From NCBI RefSeq assembly GCF_027270315.1, contig NZ_CP114413.1, forward strand, positions 9,548,001-9,612,000: 64,000 nt of DNA, in the 5' to 3' direction. Positions within the stretch are counted from its first letter, which is position 1; each line of letters opens with the position of its first letter. Positions 25,901 through 35,511 of this stretch are shown in pieces. This DNA is from Streptomyces cinnabarinus (GTDB taxonomy: Bacteria > Actinomycetota > Actinomycetes > Streptomycetales > Streptomycetaceae). The position numbers and the translations under genes were made by a program. The notes beneath the pieces were generated by a model. It was not told the origin of the DNA. It saw only the letters and a list, made by a program, of their open reading frames with translations, and ran no database searches.

Positions 25901-26815
25901 TCATAGGTCTGTCCATGGGCGGGGTGTGCCGCCGGTGAGGGGTGTCCATAGGTCGTGGGTGGGTCCGTGCTGTTCGAGGTCTTCCAGCACGGCGGCTCCC
26001 AGGCGGGCTTGGCGGGCGAGGCCGGCCACGAGTGGATGGTGGGTCACCATGGCCTGCAGGTCGTTCGTCCGGTTCTCGAGCCTGGCGCGGGGGGCGCCGG
26101 TGAGGACGAAGAGGACGCGGGGGAAGACGGGATAGCGGCGCTGCCATGCGGGGCCTGTGGATGCCTGTCTGCGCCGGCCGGCGGGCTGGGCTTCGTAGTG
26201 GAACAGGCGGGCGTACTCGATGAGTTTCACGGCCAGCCGCTCTCCGCTCATGGTGGTGCGGTCGACTTCTATGAAGGCGCGGAGCTTTCGTCGGCGGTTG
26301 CTGTCGGTGACGGTGTAGTACATCAGTGCGTCGGCGACGATCCGTTCGCCGTCGCCGATGGAGTGGGACACCTCGGGGATCCAGTCGAAGGGGCCGTGTT
26401 CGTGCCCGAGCCGGCGGGCGTCTGCGGCGAAGGCAAGGTGGGCGCGGACGACGGCGAGGGTGTGCGGGGTCTTCAGTGACGCTGCCGTGGTCGAGGTGAT
26501 GGGGTAGGGCGGGCGCCCTCGCAGGACGGGCAGGTCCCGGGTCAGCCGTGCGCCGTCGGGTGTGAGGTACCAGGCGTTGGTTCGGGTGCGGTTCGCGTCG
26601 GGGAGCACCGTGCGCTCGACGAGGCCGTCGGAGCGCAGCCTGTTCAGAACACGGGACATCAACTGCCGCGTGCCGTTAGGGCGCAGCATCCGGCGCAACT
26701 GGCTGGTGGTGGCGATGCGGTGCTGGGCGAGGCCTGCCAGCACCTGGTGGGCCAGGGGCTCAGCGGGACTGGGGGCCAGTTCCGTCACCGGCGTGCTCCG
26801 TGCCGCGCTGCTCAT
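25901..26815 (-). CDS. replication-relaxation family protein
   Basis: 304 residues from ATG 26815, overlapping the upstream stop (ATGA). The N-terminal winged helix (LAHQVLAGLAQHRIATTSQL; RRMLRPNGTRQLMSRVLNRL; RSDGLVERTVLPDANRTRTN) is followed by the conserved YLTPDGARL and by an alpha/beta domain with HTLAVVRAHLAFAADARRLG, DALMYYTVTDSNRRRKLRAF and EVDRTTMSGERLAVKLIEYA. The family is found in actinobacterial plasmids and ICEs, where it acts with the relaxase or initiator in DNA processing. No relaxase gene is present in the window, so the element is incomplete. Confidence 0.8.
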   Translation of the reverse strand: MSSAARSTPVTELAPSPAEPLAHQVLAGLAQHRIATTSQLRRMLRPNGTRQLMSRVLNRLRSDGLVERTVLPDANRTRTNAWYLTPDGARLTRDLPVLRGRPPYPITSTTAASLKTPHTLAVVRAHLAFAADARRLGHEHGPFDWIPEVSHSIGDGERIVADALMYYTVTDSNRRRKLRAFIEVDRTTMSGERLAVKLIEYARLFHYEAQPAGRRRQASTGPAWQRRYPVFPRVLFVLTGAPRARLENRTNDLQAMVTHHPLVAGLARQARLGAAVLEDLEQHGPTHDLWTPLTGGTPRPWTDL

Positions 26816-27135
26816 GCGTCCGCCTCCGCTTGCTGGGTGATCTCCTCGGGTGTCAGCCACGCCTCGCCCCAGGGGTTCGTCTCCGGCACCGTGCGGCCGT
26901 GCGCGATGTCGCGCAGCCGCTCGCGGCGGCGCTCCTGGACGTAGCCTCGGCACTGCCTGGCGTCATGGTCGCTGGTGCGCCGGCCGGACGCGGTCGCGCA
27001 CCAGCCGCAGTGCGGGGTGCGCCTGAGCCGCTCGTGCGCCGTGAGGGCGGCCAGGGTGGCAGCGGCGCCGAACAGCAGGGCACCAAAGTGCAAGGCACGC
27101 TCATGGCGGCACAGAGGTGGGCTCAGGGGACTCAT
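26812..27135 (-). CDS. small ICE-associated membrane-anchored protein
   Basis: 107 residues from ATG 27135 (MSPLSPPLCRHERALHFGAL). One N-terminal hydrophobic segment (LHFGALLFGAAATLAALTAH) is followed by paired Cys/His residues (HCGWCATAS, DARQCRGYV) and an acidic tail (ETNPWGEAWLTPEEITQQAE). It is coupled to the replication-relaxation gene through ATGA. The sequence upstream (27180-27260) is nearly identical to that upstream of the tcpC operon, implying common control. Function unknown. Confidence 0.55.
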   Translation of the reverse strand: MSPLSPPLCRHERALHFGALLFGAAATLAALTAHERLRRTPHCGWCATASGRRTSDHDARQCRGYVQERRRERLRDIAHGRTVPETNPWGEAWLTPEEITQQAEADA

Positions 27136-27464
27136 GAGAGATGTCCTTCCGCGGCCATGGCGGTCTCCGACGGAGACCTTCGGTGACTGCTGAGGGAACC
27201 CGCGGGCCCCGACCAGCCCCCCGACCACCAAGCCCCGACCATGGTCACGAAGTCGCAACAGCCCCGCGGTCTTGCGCCGTGGCCGGCATCCATGGCCCCG
27301 ACCACGGGGCCGCGCCCACATGTCGGCGTACGCCCGAGTGTGTTCAGGCGCGTGCACCGCTACATGCCCAGCCTCTGAATCGTCGGCGCATGGTGGCCGT
27401 GTCGGGCTCACCCGTGTCTGTCAGTGCGTGCGTGCGTGTCATGCGGAGCCGGCAGGGGCGACTC
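27136..27464. promoter_or_regulatory. intergenic region repeating the tcpC upstream sequence
   Basis: No gene seen. The stretch around 27190-27250 aligns with 17130-17195: both run GAGG(G/A)AACCCG, then CCCCGACC blocks and the palindrome GACCATGGTCACGA (here GACCATGGTC at 27237-27246). It probably contains the promoter and operator of the minus-strand operon starting at 27135. Confidence 0.6.
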
Positions 27465-29960
27465 CTAGCGTCGCAGCCGGCGCCTCCAGGTCTGTCGCCG
27501 TGGTGCAGCCCGCCGGGCAGTCGAGACTGTCTCCAGGTCGTCGCGGGTGCGCACCGTGTGCGGGTGCTCAGGACCCAGCACACGGATCCGGCCGGCGAGG
27601 GTCTGCCGCAGCAGGCGTACTGCCTCTTCCTGCTCGCCCATCTTGGCCAGTGCATGGGCAAGGTTGTGGCGGCTGGTCAGGGTATCGGGGTGCTGGAGGC
27701 CCAGCACACGAATGCGGTCGTCCAGCGTCTGCCGGTGCAGGCGGACCGCCTCCGCGTGTTCGCCCATCCCCTCCAGGGCGAGACCGAGGCTGTCACGGCT
27801 GGCCAGGGTGTGCGGATGCATGAGGCCCAGCACACGAGCGTGGTCGTCAAGAGCCTGTCGCAGCAGGCGTTCCGCTTCCGCGTGCTCGCCCATCCTGGCG
27901 AGTGCGCTGGCGAGGTTGTGGCGGCTGAGCAGGGTGATGTGGTGTTCGGGGCCCAGCACACGGATGTGGTCGTCCAGCGTCTGCCGGTGCAGGCGGACCG
28001 CCTCCGCGTGTTCGCCCGTCCCCTCCACGGCGAGACCGAGGCTGAGACGGCTGGCCAGGGTGTGCGGATGCATGAGGCCGAGCACGTCGGCGCGCGCGGT
28101 GAGGTTCTGGCGCAGCAAAGACACCGCCTCTGCATGTTGTCCCGTCCCGTCCAGGGCGCAGGCGAGGTCGTGACGGCTGGTCAGGGTGTCAGGGTGCTCC
28201 GTGCCCAGGACACGGCTACGGTCCTGCAGCGTCTGCCGGAGCAGATGTATCGCCGCGGCTGGCTCGCCCATCCCGAACAAGGCGTTGGCCAGGTGGTTGC
28301 GGCTGGTCAAGGTATCGGTGTGCTGGGGCCCCAGGGTGCGGGTCTCGACGTCGAGGACCCGTTGGTGCAGCAGGCGGGCTGCACTGAAGGCGCCGGCGTG
28401 CTGCAGCACTTGAGCAAGCGTGTTGAGGGTGGCTCGGTGGTGTATGGCGGTGTGGGGGGCCGGGAGGTCGAGCAGCATCGGCAGGTGTGGGGCGAGGAGC
28501 ACGGCGGCAGGCCAGCCGGCGCGTCCCTGCTCGCTTGCCTCGTGCACGGCCGCGGTCAACCGCTCGGCAAGGGCTCGGTGCCACGTGGCGAGAGGTGATG
28601 CCTCGGCCGCAAGAGCGACGGCATTGATCTCTCGGATCAGGGGGTGCAGCACCACCTGTGCGGGGCCGCTGATGCCCGATGCCTGCCCGGCATTGCCGGA
28701 CGTGTGAGGAAGGCCAAGGAGGCCAAACCGGTACAGACCGGAAAATGCCCTCTCCAATGCCATGACGTTGACATCGTTTCCGGTGACGGCACCCAGCAGG
28801 TCCGGGGTGATCAGCGAGAGCGGGATGGGAGCCTCGGCCAGGAGGGCCAGCAGCCGCAACAAGGGGCGGGCCAAGGTGTTGCCCTCCCGGGCGAGCTGGT
28901 CCAGGGACACCTCCCAGGTGTGCCGCACCACGGCGCGGGCCACGTGCGGATGAGAGGCGTCCGGGTGTTCGGCTCCCAACAGGACAGACGGTTCCTGCTC
29001 CAGGGCCTGGCGGTAGGTGGTGAAGGTGCGGTAGCGACTGGTGGGCCCGGCCAAGTAGGTGCCGGCCGCGTGCAGCGCCAACGGGAGTCCACCCAGCCGC
29101 ACGGCCAGGTCCCGAGCCTGCTCGGCGGTGCCGGCGGCGGGAGCAGCGTCGACCAGGACCTGGCCTGCCGGCTGTGCGGGCAGTGGCTTCAAGGGCAGGA
29201 GCCGGGCACGCGGCCCCCAGGTCTGCGCACTGCCATCTCGGCTTGTCAGCACCAGCAGGCCTCGGCCGTGCGGGCGAATCCAACCGCGGTAGTCGGCCAC
29301 GGGCTCCCCTGCCGGGCCGATCTCTTGCGGCTCGTCAGCGTTGTCCAGCACCAGCAGCCACCGCCGCGCCCGGCCCAACTGCCGCCACACCACATCGGGC
29401 AGACTGGCCCGCCCGGCTCGCGCGGACTCCAGCTCCGCCTCAGGCAGCCCGCACGCCAGTGCCGCCTGCACCATCTGCTGCGCCAGCTCGGCGGAATCGC
29501 GCCAGCGCACCCAGAACACTCGCCAGCCCGCCGCGTCGGCCTGGCCGGCGAGTTGCGCGGCTAGCGTTGTTTTCCCCATCCCGCCAGCCGCACACAACAC
29601 CACGAACCGACCCTGCGGCCGCCGCAGGATGCCGGCCAGCTCGGCCAGCTCGGCCTCACGCCCGCGCACGCGCTCCACATGCGGGGGACGCAAGGAATCC
29701 TGCCGACCTCGGACCAGCCGGCCCACCGGTCCCAGCCACGCCGGCGGTCTTGCCGCGGCATCCAGGTGCCGGCTCCACAACACCAGCGCGATGGTGGCCG
29801 CCACCAGCACGGCGAACACCGGCCAGATCACCCACGCGTGCGCCGCCCATCCCGGAACAGCGGCACTGGCGTAGTTGGTCACCGGCCCCAGCACCGCCGC
29901 CACGACTGCAACCGCCCCCGCCACCGCCGATCCGGCCCACGCACCCTGCCTACGCCCCAT
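27465..29960 (-). CDS. membrane-anchored NB-ARC ATPase with TPR array
   Basis: 831 residues from ATG 29960; a GGGGGG run precedes it. Two N-terminal membrane helices (about residues 8-28 and 41-62) lead to an NB-ARC domain: P-loop CAAGGMGKTT (about 123-132), Walker B RRWLLVLDNAD and the GLPLAL motif. The C-terminal ~330 residues are Kinesin-light-chain-type TPRs of 42 residues, each with RVLGPEHPDTLTSRHNLA-like sequence. STAND ATPases of this plan are signalling switches, many in antiphage defence or development. No effector domain is fused, so it may signal through a partner. The frame is open upstream, but that part has no coding character. Confidence 0.8.
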   Translation of the reverse strand: MGRRQGAWAGSAVAGAVAVVAAVLGPVTNYASAAVPGWAAHAWVIWPVFAVLVAATIALVLWSRHLDAAARPPAWLGPVGRLVRGRQDSLRPPHVERVRGREAELAELAGILRRPQGRFVVLCAAGGMGKTTLAAQLAGQADAAGWRVFWVRWRDSAELAQQMVQAALACGLPEAELESARAGRASLPDVVWRQLGRARRWLLVLDNADEPQEIGPAGEPVADYRGWIRPHGRGLLVLTSRDGSAQTWGPRARLLPLKPLPAQPAGQVLVDAAPAAGTAEQARDLAVRLGGLPLALHAAGTYLAGPTSRYRTFTTYRQALEQEPSVLLGAEHPDASHPHVARAVVRHTWEVSLDQLAREGNTLARPLLRLLALLAEAPIPLSLITPDLLGAVTGNDVNVMALERAFSGLYRFGLLGLPHTSGNAGQASGISGPAQVVLHPLIREINAVALAAEASPLATWHRALAERLTAAVHEASEQGRAGWPAAVLLAPHLPMLLDLPAPHTAIHHRATLNTLAQVLQHAGAFSAARLLHQRVLDVETRTLGPQHTDTLTSRNHLANALFGMGEPAAAIHLLRQTLQDRSRVLGTEHPDTLTSRHDLACALDGTGQHAEAVSLLRQNLTARADVLGLMHPHTLASRLSLGLAVEGTGEHAEAVRLHRQTLDDHIRVLGPEHHITLLSRHNLASALARMGEHAEAERLLRQALDDHARVLGLMHPHTLASRDSLGLALEGMGEHAEAVRLHRQTLDDRIRVLGLQHPDTLTSRHNLAHALAKMGEQEEAVRLLRQTLAGRIRVLGPEHPHTVRTRDDLETVSTARRAAPRRQTWRRRLRR

Positions 29961-30352
29961 GGCCGCCCCCCGGTTCACCGCCATCAGCATGCCCAAACCG
30001 AGACGCGGGCGGGAGGTTGCAAGACTGGTAGTCAAACTGGCCAGGCCCGCGCCTCGCGACCGCCGCCCCCGTCCCGAGGCGAACGCTGACACCGCACGCC
30101 CAAGCAGCTTGCTGCTGCCGGAGAGTTCGTCACCGCTACGGCAAGGGGGCTGCGGGGCAACCAGGAAGAGGGCGGGCCCAAGAGACGTTCGGCGATGGCC
30201 TCTGCGCGGCAGCAGGGTGCTGTTGCGGGGTGTGGTGGCGGGCCGAGCCCGTGTCGGCTGTCGTTGCGGGCACCCGGTCCGCAAGGGGATCAACTCTCCT
30301 GGCAGGGGGCTGCGTTCATTGGGTGGCGCGTGGGGTTGGGCCTTCACCGGTG
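29961..30352. other. intergenic region, nothing identified
   Basis: About 390 bases between the NB-ARC gene start and the end of the next minus-strand gene. Long open frames here are low-complexity Arg/Pro shadows of GC-rich DNA. The promoter of the NB-ARC gene probably lies here, but no clear -10/-35 pair or operator was found. Confidence 0.5.
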
Positions 30353-31069
30353 CTACGTCGTGGAGCGTTGGGCGGCTTGCTTCAGGATGCGGCGGCGTGT
30401 CCAGCGTCGGCGTCCGTTTTGGCGTCCGGCGTTTTCGGCGATGCCGTCCGTGGTCTTCAGCAGGGGGAGGTTGCCCTGGGAGAGGCTGCTGGAGAAGGAG
30501 TTGATGCTCTTGAACCCGAGGAGGGCGGCTGCCTGGCTTGCTCCCAGCAGTTCGTCGGGGTCGCCGTCGGCGGGAACGTCGGGCAGGGGCGGCGCTTGTT
30601 TGCGGCCGGCGCGCCTGCCGCGGCCGGGCCGGGTGGCCATCCACTCGGTGAGGGTCTGCACCTTCCACAGCTGCCGGCGGTAGGGGTTGTTGGCGGTGCC
30701 CATCTCTTCGATCTCGTCCGGCTGGGGGAAGTAGCCGGGGTGGTCGCGCAGATAGGTGTTGACCTGGTTGGTGTTCTTGTAGCCGAGGTACCTCGAGGCG
30801 TCCGCAGCGTTCAGCAGCGTCTGCGGGTCGAGGGCGGGCGGCGTGTGTTCCGCCAGCCGCGCCGGCGCGCGGTGGGCGAACCATGCGGTGACTTCGGCGT
30901 GATCCCACAGGCGTGCGCGGCCGCGCTTGCCGACGGGCTCGGGGAACGTCTCGCCGGCCGTGTTCTGCGCGTGCTCGGTGTAGAGGCCGCTGATCCTTGC
31001 GGGCGTCAGTCCCTGTTCAGCGGCGATCTCGGCGGCGTCGGCCAGGCGGGGCTCACGGCGCGAGGTCAT
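30353..31069 (-). CDS. hypothetical DNA-binding protein (AlpA/HTH-like)
   Basis: 238 residues from ATG 31069. Three related HTH-like segments follow one another: LADAAEIAAEQGLTPARISG, then LLNAADASRYLGYKNTNQVN, then LLGASQAAALLGFKSINSFS. The second and third are each followed by FPQPDEIEE- or LKTTDGIAE-like text, as in excisionase/AlpA proteins. The C-terminus is very basic (RQNGRRRWTRRRILKQAAQR). Two CAGAA/TTCTG palindromes sit just upstream, suggesting autoregulation. It lies between an NB-ARC and a NACHT gene and might regulate them. Confidence 0.6.
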   Translation of the reverse strand: MTSRREPRLADAAEIAAEQGLTPARISGLYTEHAQNTAGETFPEPVGKRGRARLWDHAEVTAWFAHRAPARLAEHTPPALDPQTLLNAADASRYLGYKNTNQVNTYLRDHPGYFPQPDEIEEMGTANNPYRRQLWKVQTLTEWMATRPGRGRRAGRKQAPPLPDVPADGDPDELLGASQAAALLGFKSINSFSSSLSQGNLPLLKTTDGIAENAGRQNGRRRWTRRRILKQAAQRSTT

Positions 31070-31071
31070 GG

Positions 31072-31088
31072 CAGAACCGTCCGTTCTG
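31072..31088. promoter_or_regulatory. palindromic operator candidate
   Basis: CAGAAC (31072-31077) and GTTCTG (31083-31088) form a perfect inverted repeat with a 5-base spacer, three bases upstream of the start codon of the HTH gene. A related compact site, CAGAAGTTCTG, lies at 31132-31142. Together they suggest repression by the HTH protein itself. Confidence 0.55.
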
Positions 31089-31131
31089 TCAGCAGTGCGC
31101 CGGCCGACCCGGCTCACAACGCAAATAATGG

Positions 31132-31142
31132 CAGAAGTTCTG
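31132..31142. promoter_or_regulatory. second CAGAA/TTCTG operator candidate
   Basis: CAGAAGTTCTG is an 11-base palindrome with the same half-site as the site at 31072. The centres of the two are 57 bases apart. Confidence 0.45.
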
Positions 31143-31539
31143 ATGGGGGGTCCAGCCCGCGCCTCACCGTTCTCGCGGCGGCCGCCGCGGTTCTCGTAGT
31201 TTGGTCGCCGCAGAACTTCACGGGTGTGACCGGCAGCAGGTGCGGTGAGCGGCTGGTTGTCGTCTTGTAGTCGAGGACGAGCCGGTAGCCCAACTGCCCG
31301 GCCGGGGTGGCGAAGTGGGGGCTGAGTGCCGCTCTGCGCGCCGATGACTGTGCCGTGCACCGAGTGCTGGTGACGTTGCGTCAGTTTTTCGGGGTTCCCG
31401 AGGCGGTCAGTGTGCTGTGGGTGTGGGAGGTGGCTGTTGGGATGCAGTACCGGATCGGACACCGCGGCCCGTTCTTGGACCCGGCCGTGCTGGTTGCCGT
31501 GACCGGTGTCCTGGTGGTTCGGGGCCGCGGGTGCAGCCG
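31143..31539. other. intergenic region with possible gene-end remnant
   Basis: About 400 bases between the HTH gene's upstream sites and the end of the NACHT gene. A minus-strand frame reading LSPHFATPAGQLGYRLVLDY has good codon bias over about 90 bases but no start and no recognisable family. Nothing else identified. Confidence 0.35.
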
Positions 31540-34500
31540 TCAGCCCCCGGCCCGGTGTTGGTTGAGGAGTTGGATGATGAGGTGGCCGAGTCCCTGTTCG
31601 TTGCGGTCGATCGCCGCGTTCGCGTCCTGGACCCATCGCTGGTCTACCGGGTGTCCTGCGATCCGCCACTGTTCGAGGACGGCTGCGAGGTAGCGTTTGG
31701 TGAATTCCGGCTGTGCCGGGTCGAAGGCGTAGATGGCCCGGAGTGCGTCCAGGTGCAGTTCGGACAGCCCGCCCGGAGCGGGTGCTGTCCCTGTCTGGGC
31801 CCATAGCTGCACCAGCAGGTGTGCCGAGGACGCGGCCCGCCCGTCCCCCCCCGGCGCGCGAAGCCGGTCACCAGATTCCCGAATCCGGTCTCGTACAGGC
31901 CCTGTACGGCTCCCAGCAGCATGTCGACGTCCTCGTCGCACAGCAGTGCGCTGTCTCTGAACAGTTCGCCGGGGTCGCGCATGGCCCAGCCCCAGATGTC
32001 GCCCATCCTGGGGTGGATGTCATGTTCCGGCCCCCAGTTGCGGGTCCAGAACGGGTCCAGTGCGGATGCCGGCTCCGCAACTTGTTCGGCCGTCTGAGGG
32101 TCTGTCAGCCGGATGGAGACTTCTCGTTGGCCTTCGTGCCACATGCGCTGGAGCCTGATGTGTGTGACGAGTCCGTGCCATTCGGCGGCCAGGAGCTGTG
32201 ACTTGGCCAGCAGTATGAGCGAGGTCCACTCTTCCACTGGGTCGTGGGCTGCGGGGAAGAGTTCCCTGCCGTGCACGGGCTCGCCGGTGGCGAGGGCGAG
32301 GAGCAGGAGGTTGGTGCTGTGCAGGGTGTGCCGGGCCGGTACCGGCCGTTCGGAGGGCCGGTAGTCGGCGTACATGGAGGAGTGCCGCTCCCGGTGCGCG
32401 TCGTGGAAGAGGTCCAGGAGCAGTGCCCGCAGGCGGGCCCGGCGCTGGTGGGGGAGCGGGTTGAGGGTGTCGGTGAGGAAGCGGATGACGGGGGTGCGGG
32501 TGCACAGTGCGGCGTGGGAGAGCAGGGCGTGCAAGAAGGCGTCGTCGGGTGCGGCGCTGCGCGTACGCCGGGTCTCGGGGCGGGCCGTGTCAGCCAGTTC
32601 CAGCAGCTCGCTCGTGACGAGTCTGGCGACGAGGAACTCGCCGAAGGTCGCGTGCGCGAACTCGTACGAGCGCAGCAGCTGGTTGTCGCGGAATGCTTCG
32701 GCGCGGTGCACGAAGAAGAACCGGCCGACGGTTGCTTGCCCTCGGCTGATGGGTGCCCGCAGGCCCGCTGCGGCTGCGGGCGGGAACTGGCGTGGCAGCA
32801 GGACGGCCAGGTCGGTGTCGAGTTCGTGGTCGGTGACCCACTGCCGGCCGCGGTGGAACATGGCGAGCGCGGCGACGGACAGCCGCAGCAGCTCCTGTTC
32901 GGCGGCGTGCGCCAGTTCGCGGTCGGGGAGCGAGGGGGCGTGTTTGAGTACCTCCCGCCGGGCGAAGCGGTCCAGTAACCGCTCGTAGAGGTCGAATCCG
33001 GCGATGTCGTGGGCCTCGCGCTGGAAGGCGTTGTCCTGTGCGTCGTACAGCGCAAGCATCAAGAGCAGCAGCGGCTGGCCCGCCAGGTCCGGCTGACACA
33101 GCACGCGGTCCGCATCGAGGGGATGGAGACCGTGCCGTGTGAAGTACCCGGCATTCTTGCCGTTCCACAGCTGAAGCCACTGGCGGGTCTGGGCGGGGCT
33201 GAAGTCTTCCAGCCGGATGGCGATGCCCCGGGTGGTGAGCCGGGCGCGGTCGGCGACGGCCGTCCGGCTGGTGACCAGGACGGCGAGGGGGCGGCCGAAT
33301 CCCGCCTCGCGTCGCTGGAAGGCGGCGACCTGTTCCAGGTAGTCGGACTGGTTGACGCCGGTTGCCTGGAGGAGCTCGTCGAAGCCGTCGAGCAGCACAA
33401 CGGGCAGCGCGCCGTCCGCGGCCCGCACGACATCGGGCCAGTCCATCGTCTCGCCGGTGGCCTGACGCACCGCGTCCTCGATCTGCTCCTGTACGCCGGC
33501 ATCGGCGGGGACGCTGCGCAACGCCACCCGGACCACCAGGAAGTCCTCGACGGGCAGCCGGGCCGCGAGGACCTTGGTCAGGTAGGACTTGCCCGAACCC
33601 GGCTGGCCCAGCAGGAGCACCGGCGCCTGGGCGGCAAGCGGCGCGGCGAGCAGCTCGGCAAGGAAGACATCGAGGCCCGAGCGGCGTTCGCATGCCTGCC
33701 ACCAGTGGTCCTGGTGGATCGCGCCGTCCGAGCGCCGGTACTCGGCCACCCGGAAGTCAGGGCTCACATACGCCTCGCGCAGGGCGGGCACGACCATGCC
33801 GTCGGCAATCTCCTCAAAGGAGCCGAGTACCGAGCCGTCCAGGCCCATCACGCCGGCCCGGTGGAGCGCGGCCAGCCTGGCGGGCGGCAGGGCGCCGCCC
33901 GCGACCCGGGCAAGGGAGTCCTCCAGGTTCACCAGCACGGCGCGGGTCGCCCGGTGGTCGGTGCGGTCGATCCAGGCCGCGACTTCGGGGAAATCCGCCG
34001 TGAGCTGCCGGAACAGCTCCTCGTGGCGCTCTACGGCCAGGGCAGGCACCCGGTCGGCGAGGACGGACCCGACCTCCTCGCGGGACGCCTCTGTCAGGTC
34101 GTCCCACACCGCGCAGCCCGCCACATAGCGGGCCGTCAGCTGGGTCGCCTGCGCGTAGTAGCCGAGGAGCTCCTCGAGGGTCTGCTCGTAGGGGAGGTGG
34201 GGCGAGGGCACGGGGACGCCGGCACGGAGCAGGTGCTCGGCGATGGCCGCGAGTCGCCCCGAATCCGGGGCTCGCCCCGTGCTCAGGTGCACGGACTCCA
34301 CCCGGCTCACCCCCAGCTGCCGGTGGTCGAACGGCAGCTGGACCTGCCCCATGGCCTCACTGTAGGCGGCGATGACGAGGACTGCGTGGGCGGCGGCAAG
34401 GCGCTCGGTGCGGCCGAAGCGGCTGAGCCCCTGGAGCCGTTCGGCAAGACCCGACACCAGGTTGCGGCTGAGCTCGGCCAGCTCCGCCTTGGCGTCGAAG

Positions 34501-34637
34501 AGGCCCAGCACCAGATCGGGCGCCGGTCCCGCCGCAGAGAGCAATGCCCCGCCGACGACCCGGTCGAGGGAGGCGAGCAGGGGGCCGCTGCCGCCGAGGA
34601 GCCTGACCGCGTCGCCGTACCCCAAAGGCCCGTGCAT
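31540..34637 (-). pseudogene. NACHT ATPase with helical N-terminal domain, frameshifted in a G8 tract
   Basis: Start ATG 34637, with AGGGAG 8 bases upstream. An N-terminal helical domain (~330 residues) resembles the NACHT N-terminal helical domains of antiphage NLR-like proteins. The NACHT domain has P-loop GQPGSGKS (about 344-351) and Walker B VVLLDGFDEL (about 413-422), followed by NACHT-type helices (ARLVTSELLELADTARPETR). Near 31850 the frame shifts at eight consecutive G (31845-31852). A ninth G would continue as FARRGGDGRAASSAHLLVQL to a natural stop at 31540, whereas the present frame ends at 31644. Either a recent lesion, phase-variable slippage or a sequence error. Confidence 0.8.
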
Positions 34638-35190
34638 CGGCGGCTCCCTCCCCCGAGTGCGCTGCGAGGAGCATGCCCTGTGCGCGGCCGCCACAGCCAC
34701 CCTGACTCTGAGCGAGGGGCACGTCCTGCCGCTCAGCACAGTTGCGGGAGGAAGCCTTCCCCCACCTCGCCCCGGCACCGGCCCTCTCGTCCGGCCGGGC
34801 GTTTGTATGTCCTCAAACATCGTCTGGGCGGGGTAACCGCCCCGTATCCAGGGCCCGGTTCGGACTGTTCCCCATCCAGCGGGGCGTTTCTGCTGGGTGG
34901 AGCTGCTCTGAGCTAGGGGAACGAGTCTGTCCGACAGGCCCCGCCCGATGAGCCGGGAACTTCTCGCGACTTCCCTCTCACACTCTGCGGATTCTCCCGC
35001 TGTCCATAGACAGATCGCCCGCTCGCGCCGCGGTCGCCGCCGGTCGAACTGCCGTCGACGCCGAGAGGGCACGAACACGAGAGCCCCCTGGCACAGCTCA
35101 CCCCGGGCCGTGCAAGGGGCCCTTTGTCGTGTCCCGCAGGAGCAAGACCGCGGCGCAGACGGGCCTGTTGCCGGTCGGTACGCTCGCGGC
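34638..35190. other. intergenic region, nothing identified
   Basis: About 550 bases between the divergently placed NACHT and cutA starts. It should hold both promoters. Open frames across it are not family-like, and no repeat or clear operator was found by eye. Confidence 0.5.
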
Positions 35191-35508
35191 ATGACTGACT
35201 TCGTGCAGGTATCCACGGCAACGGAAACCCGGGAACAGGCTGCCGAGTTGGCCCGCTCGGTCGTTCAGGGCAGGCTGGCCGCAGGCGCGCAGATCATCGG
35301 CCCGGTGACGTCCGCGTTCTGGCATGACGGCGAGTTCGGCACCGGAGAGGAATGGCAGCTGTTGCTGAAGACCACCCTGGCTCGCTACCCGGAACTGGAG
35401 GCGCACCTGCTGGAGCACCACCCGTGGCAGAACCCGGAGGTCGCTGCGGTGGGGATTGTGGCCGGAGCCAAGGGCTGCCTCGATTGGATCGCCGCGCACA
35501 CCGCATAG
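35191..35508 (+). CDS. cutA: CutA-like divalent-cation tolerance protein
   Basis: 105 residues from ATG 35191. The CutA1 pattern is visible: VQVSTATETREQAAELARSV at the N-terminus, GRLAAGAQIIGPVTSAFWHD, then EEWQLLLKTTLARYPELEAH and HHPWQNPEVAAVGIVAGAKG. CutA1 proteins are very stable PII-like trimers; a role in copper tolerance is historic and uncertain. Length is normal. The next gene is convergent, with its stop four bases away, so there is little room for a terminator. Confidence 0.85.
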   Translation: MTDFVQVSTATETREQAAELARSVVQGRLAAGAQIIGPVTSAFWHDGEFGTGEEWQLLLKTTLARYPELEAHLLEHHPWQNPEVAAVGIVAGAKGCLDWIAAHTA

Positions 35509-35511
35509 CCC

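Noticed and set aside
29961..30908. Apparent N-terminal extension of the NB-ARC gene to 1147 codons
   Set aside because: The extra residues are Arg/Pro-rich without domain similarity and run antisense to part of the HTH gene; a better start with a ribosome-binding site lies at 29960.
34638..35216. Upstream extension of the NACHT frame
   Set aside because: No family similarity, overlaps the cutA start on the other strand, and ATG 34637 has a strong ribosome-binding site.
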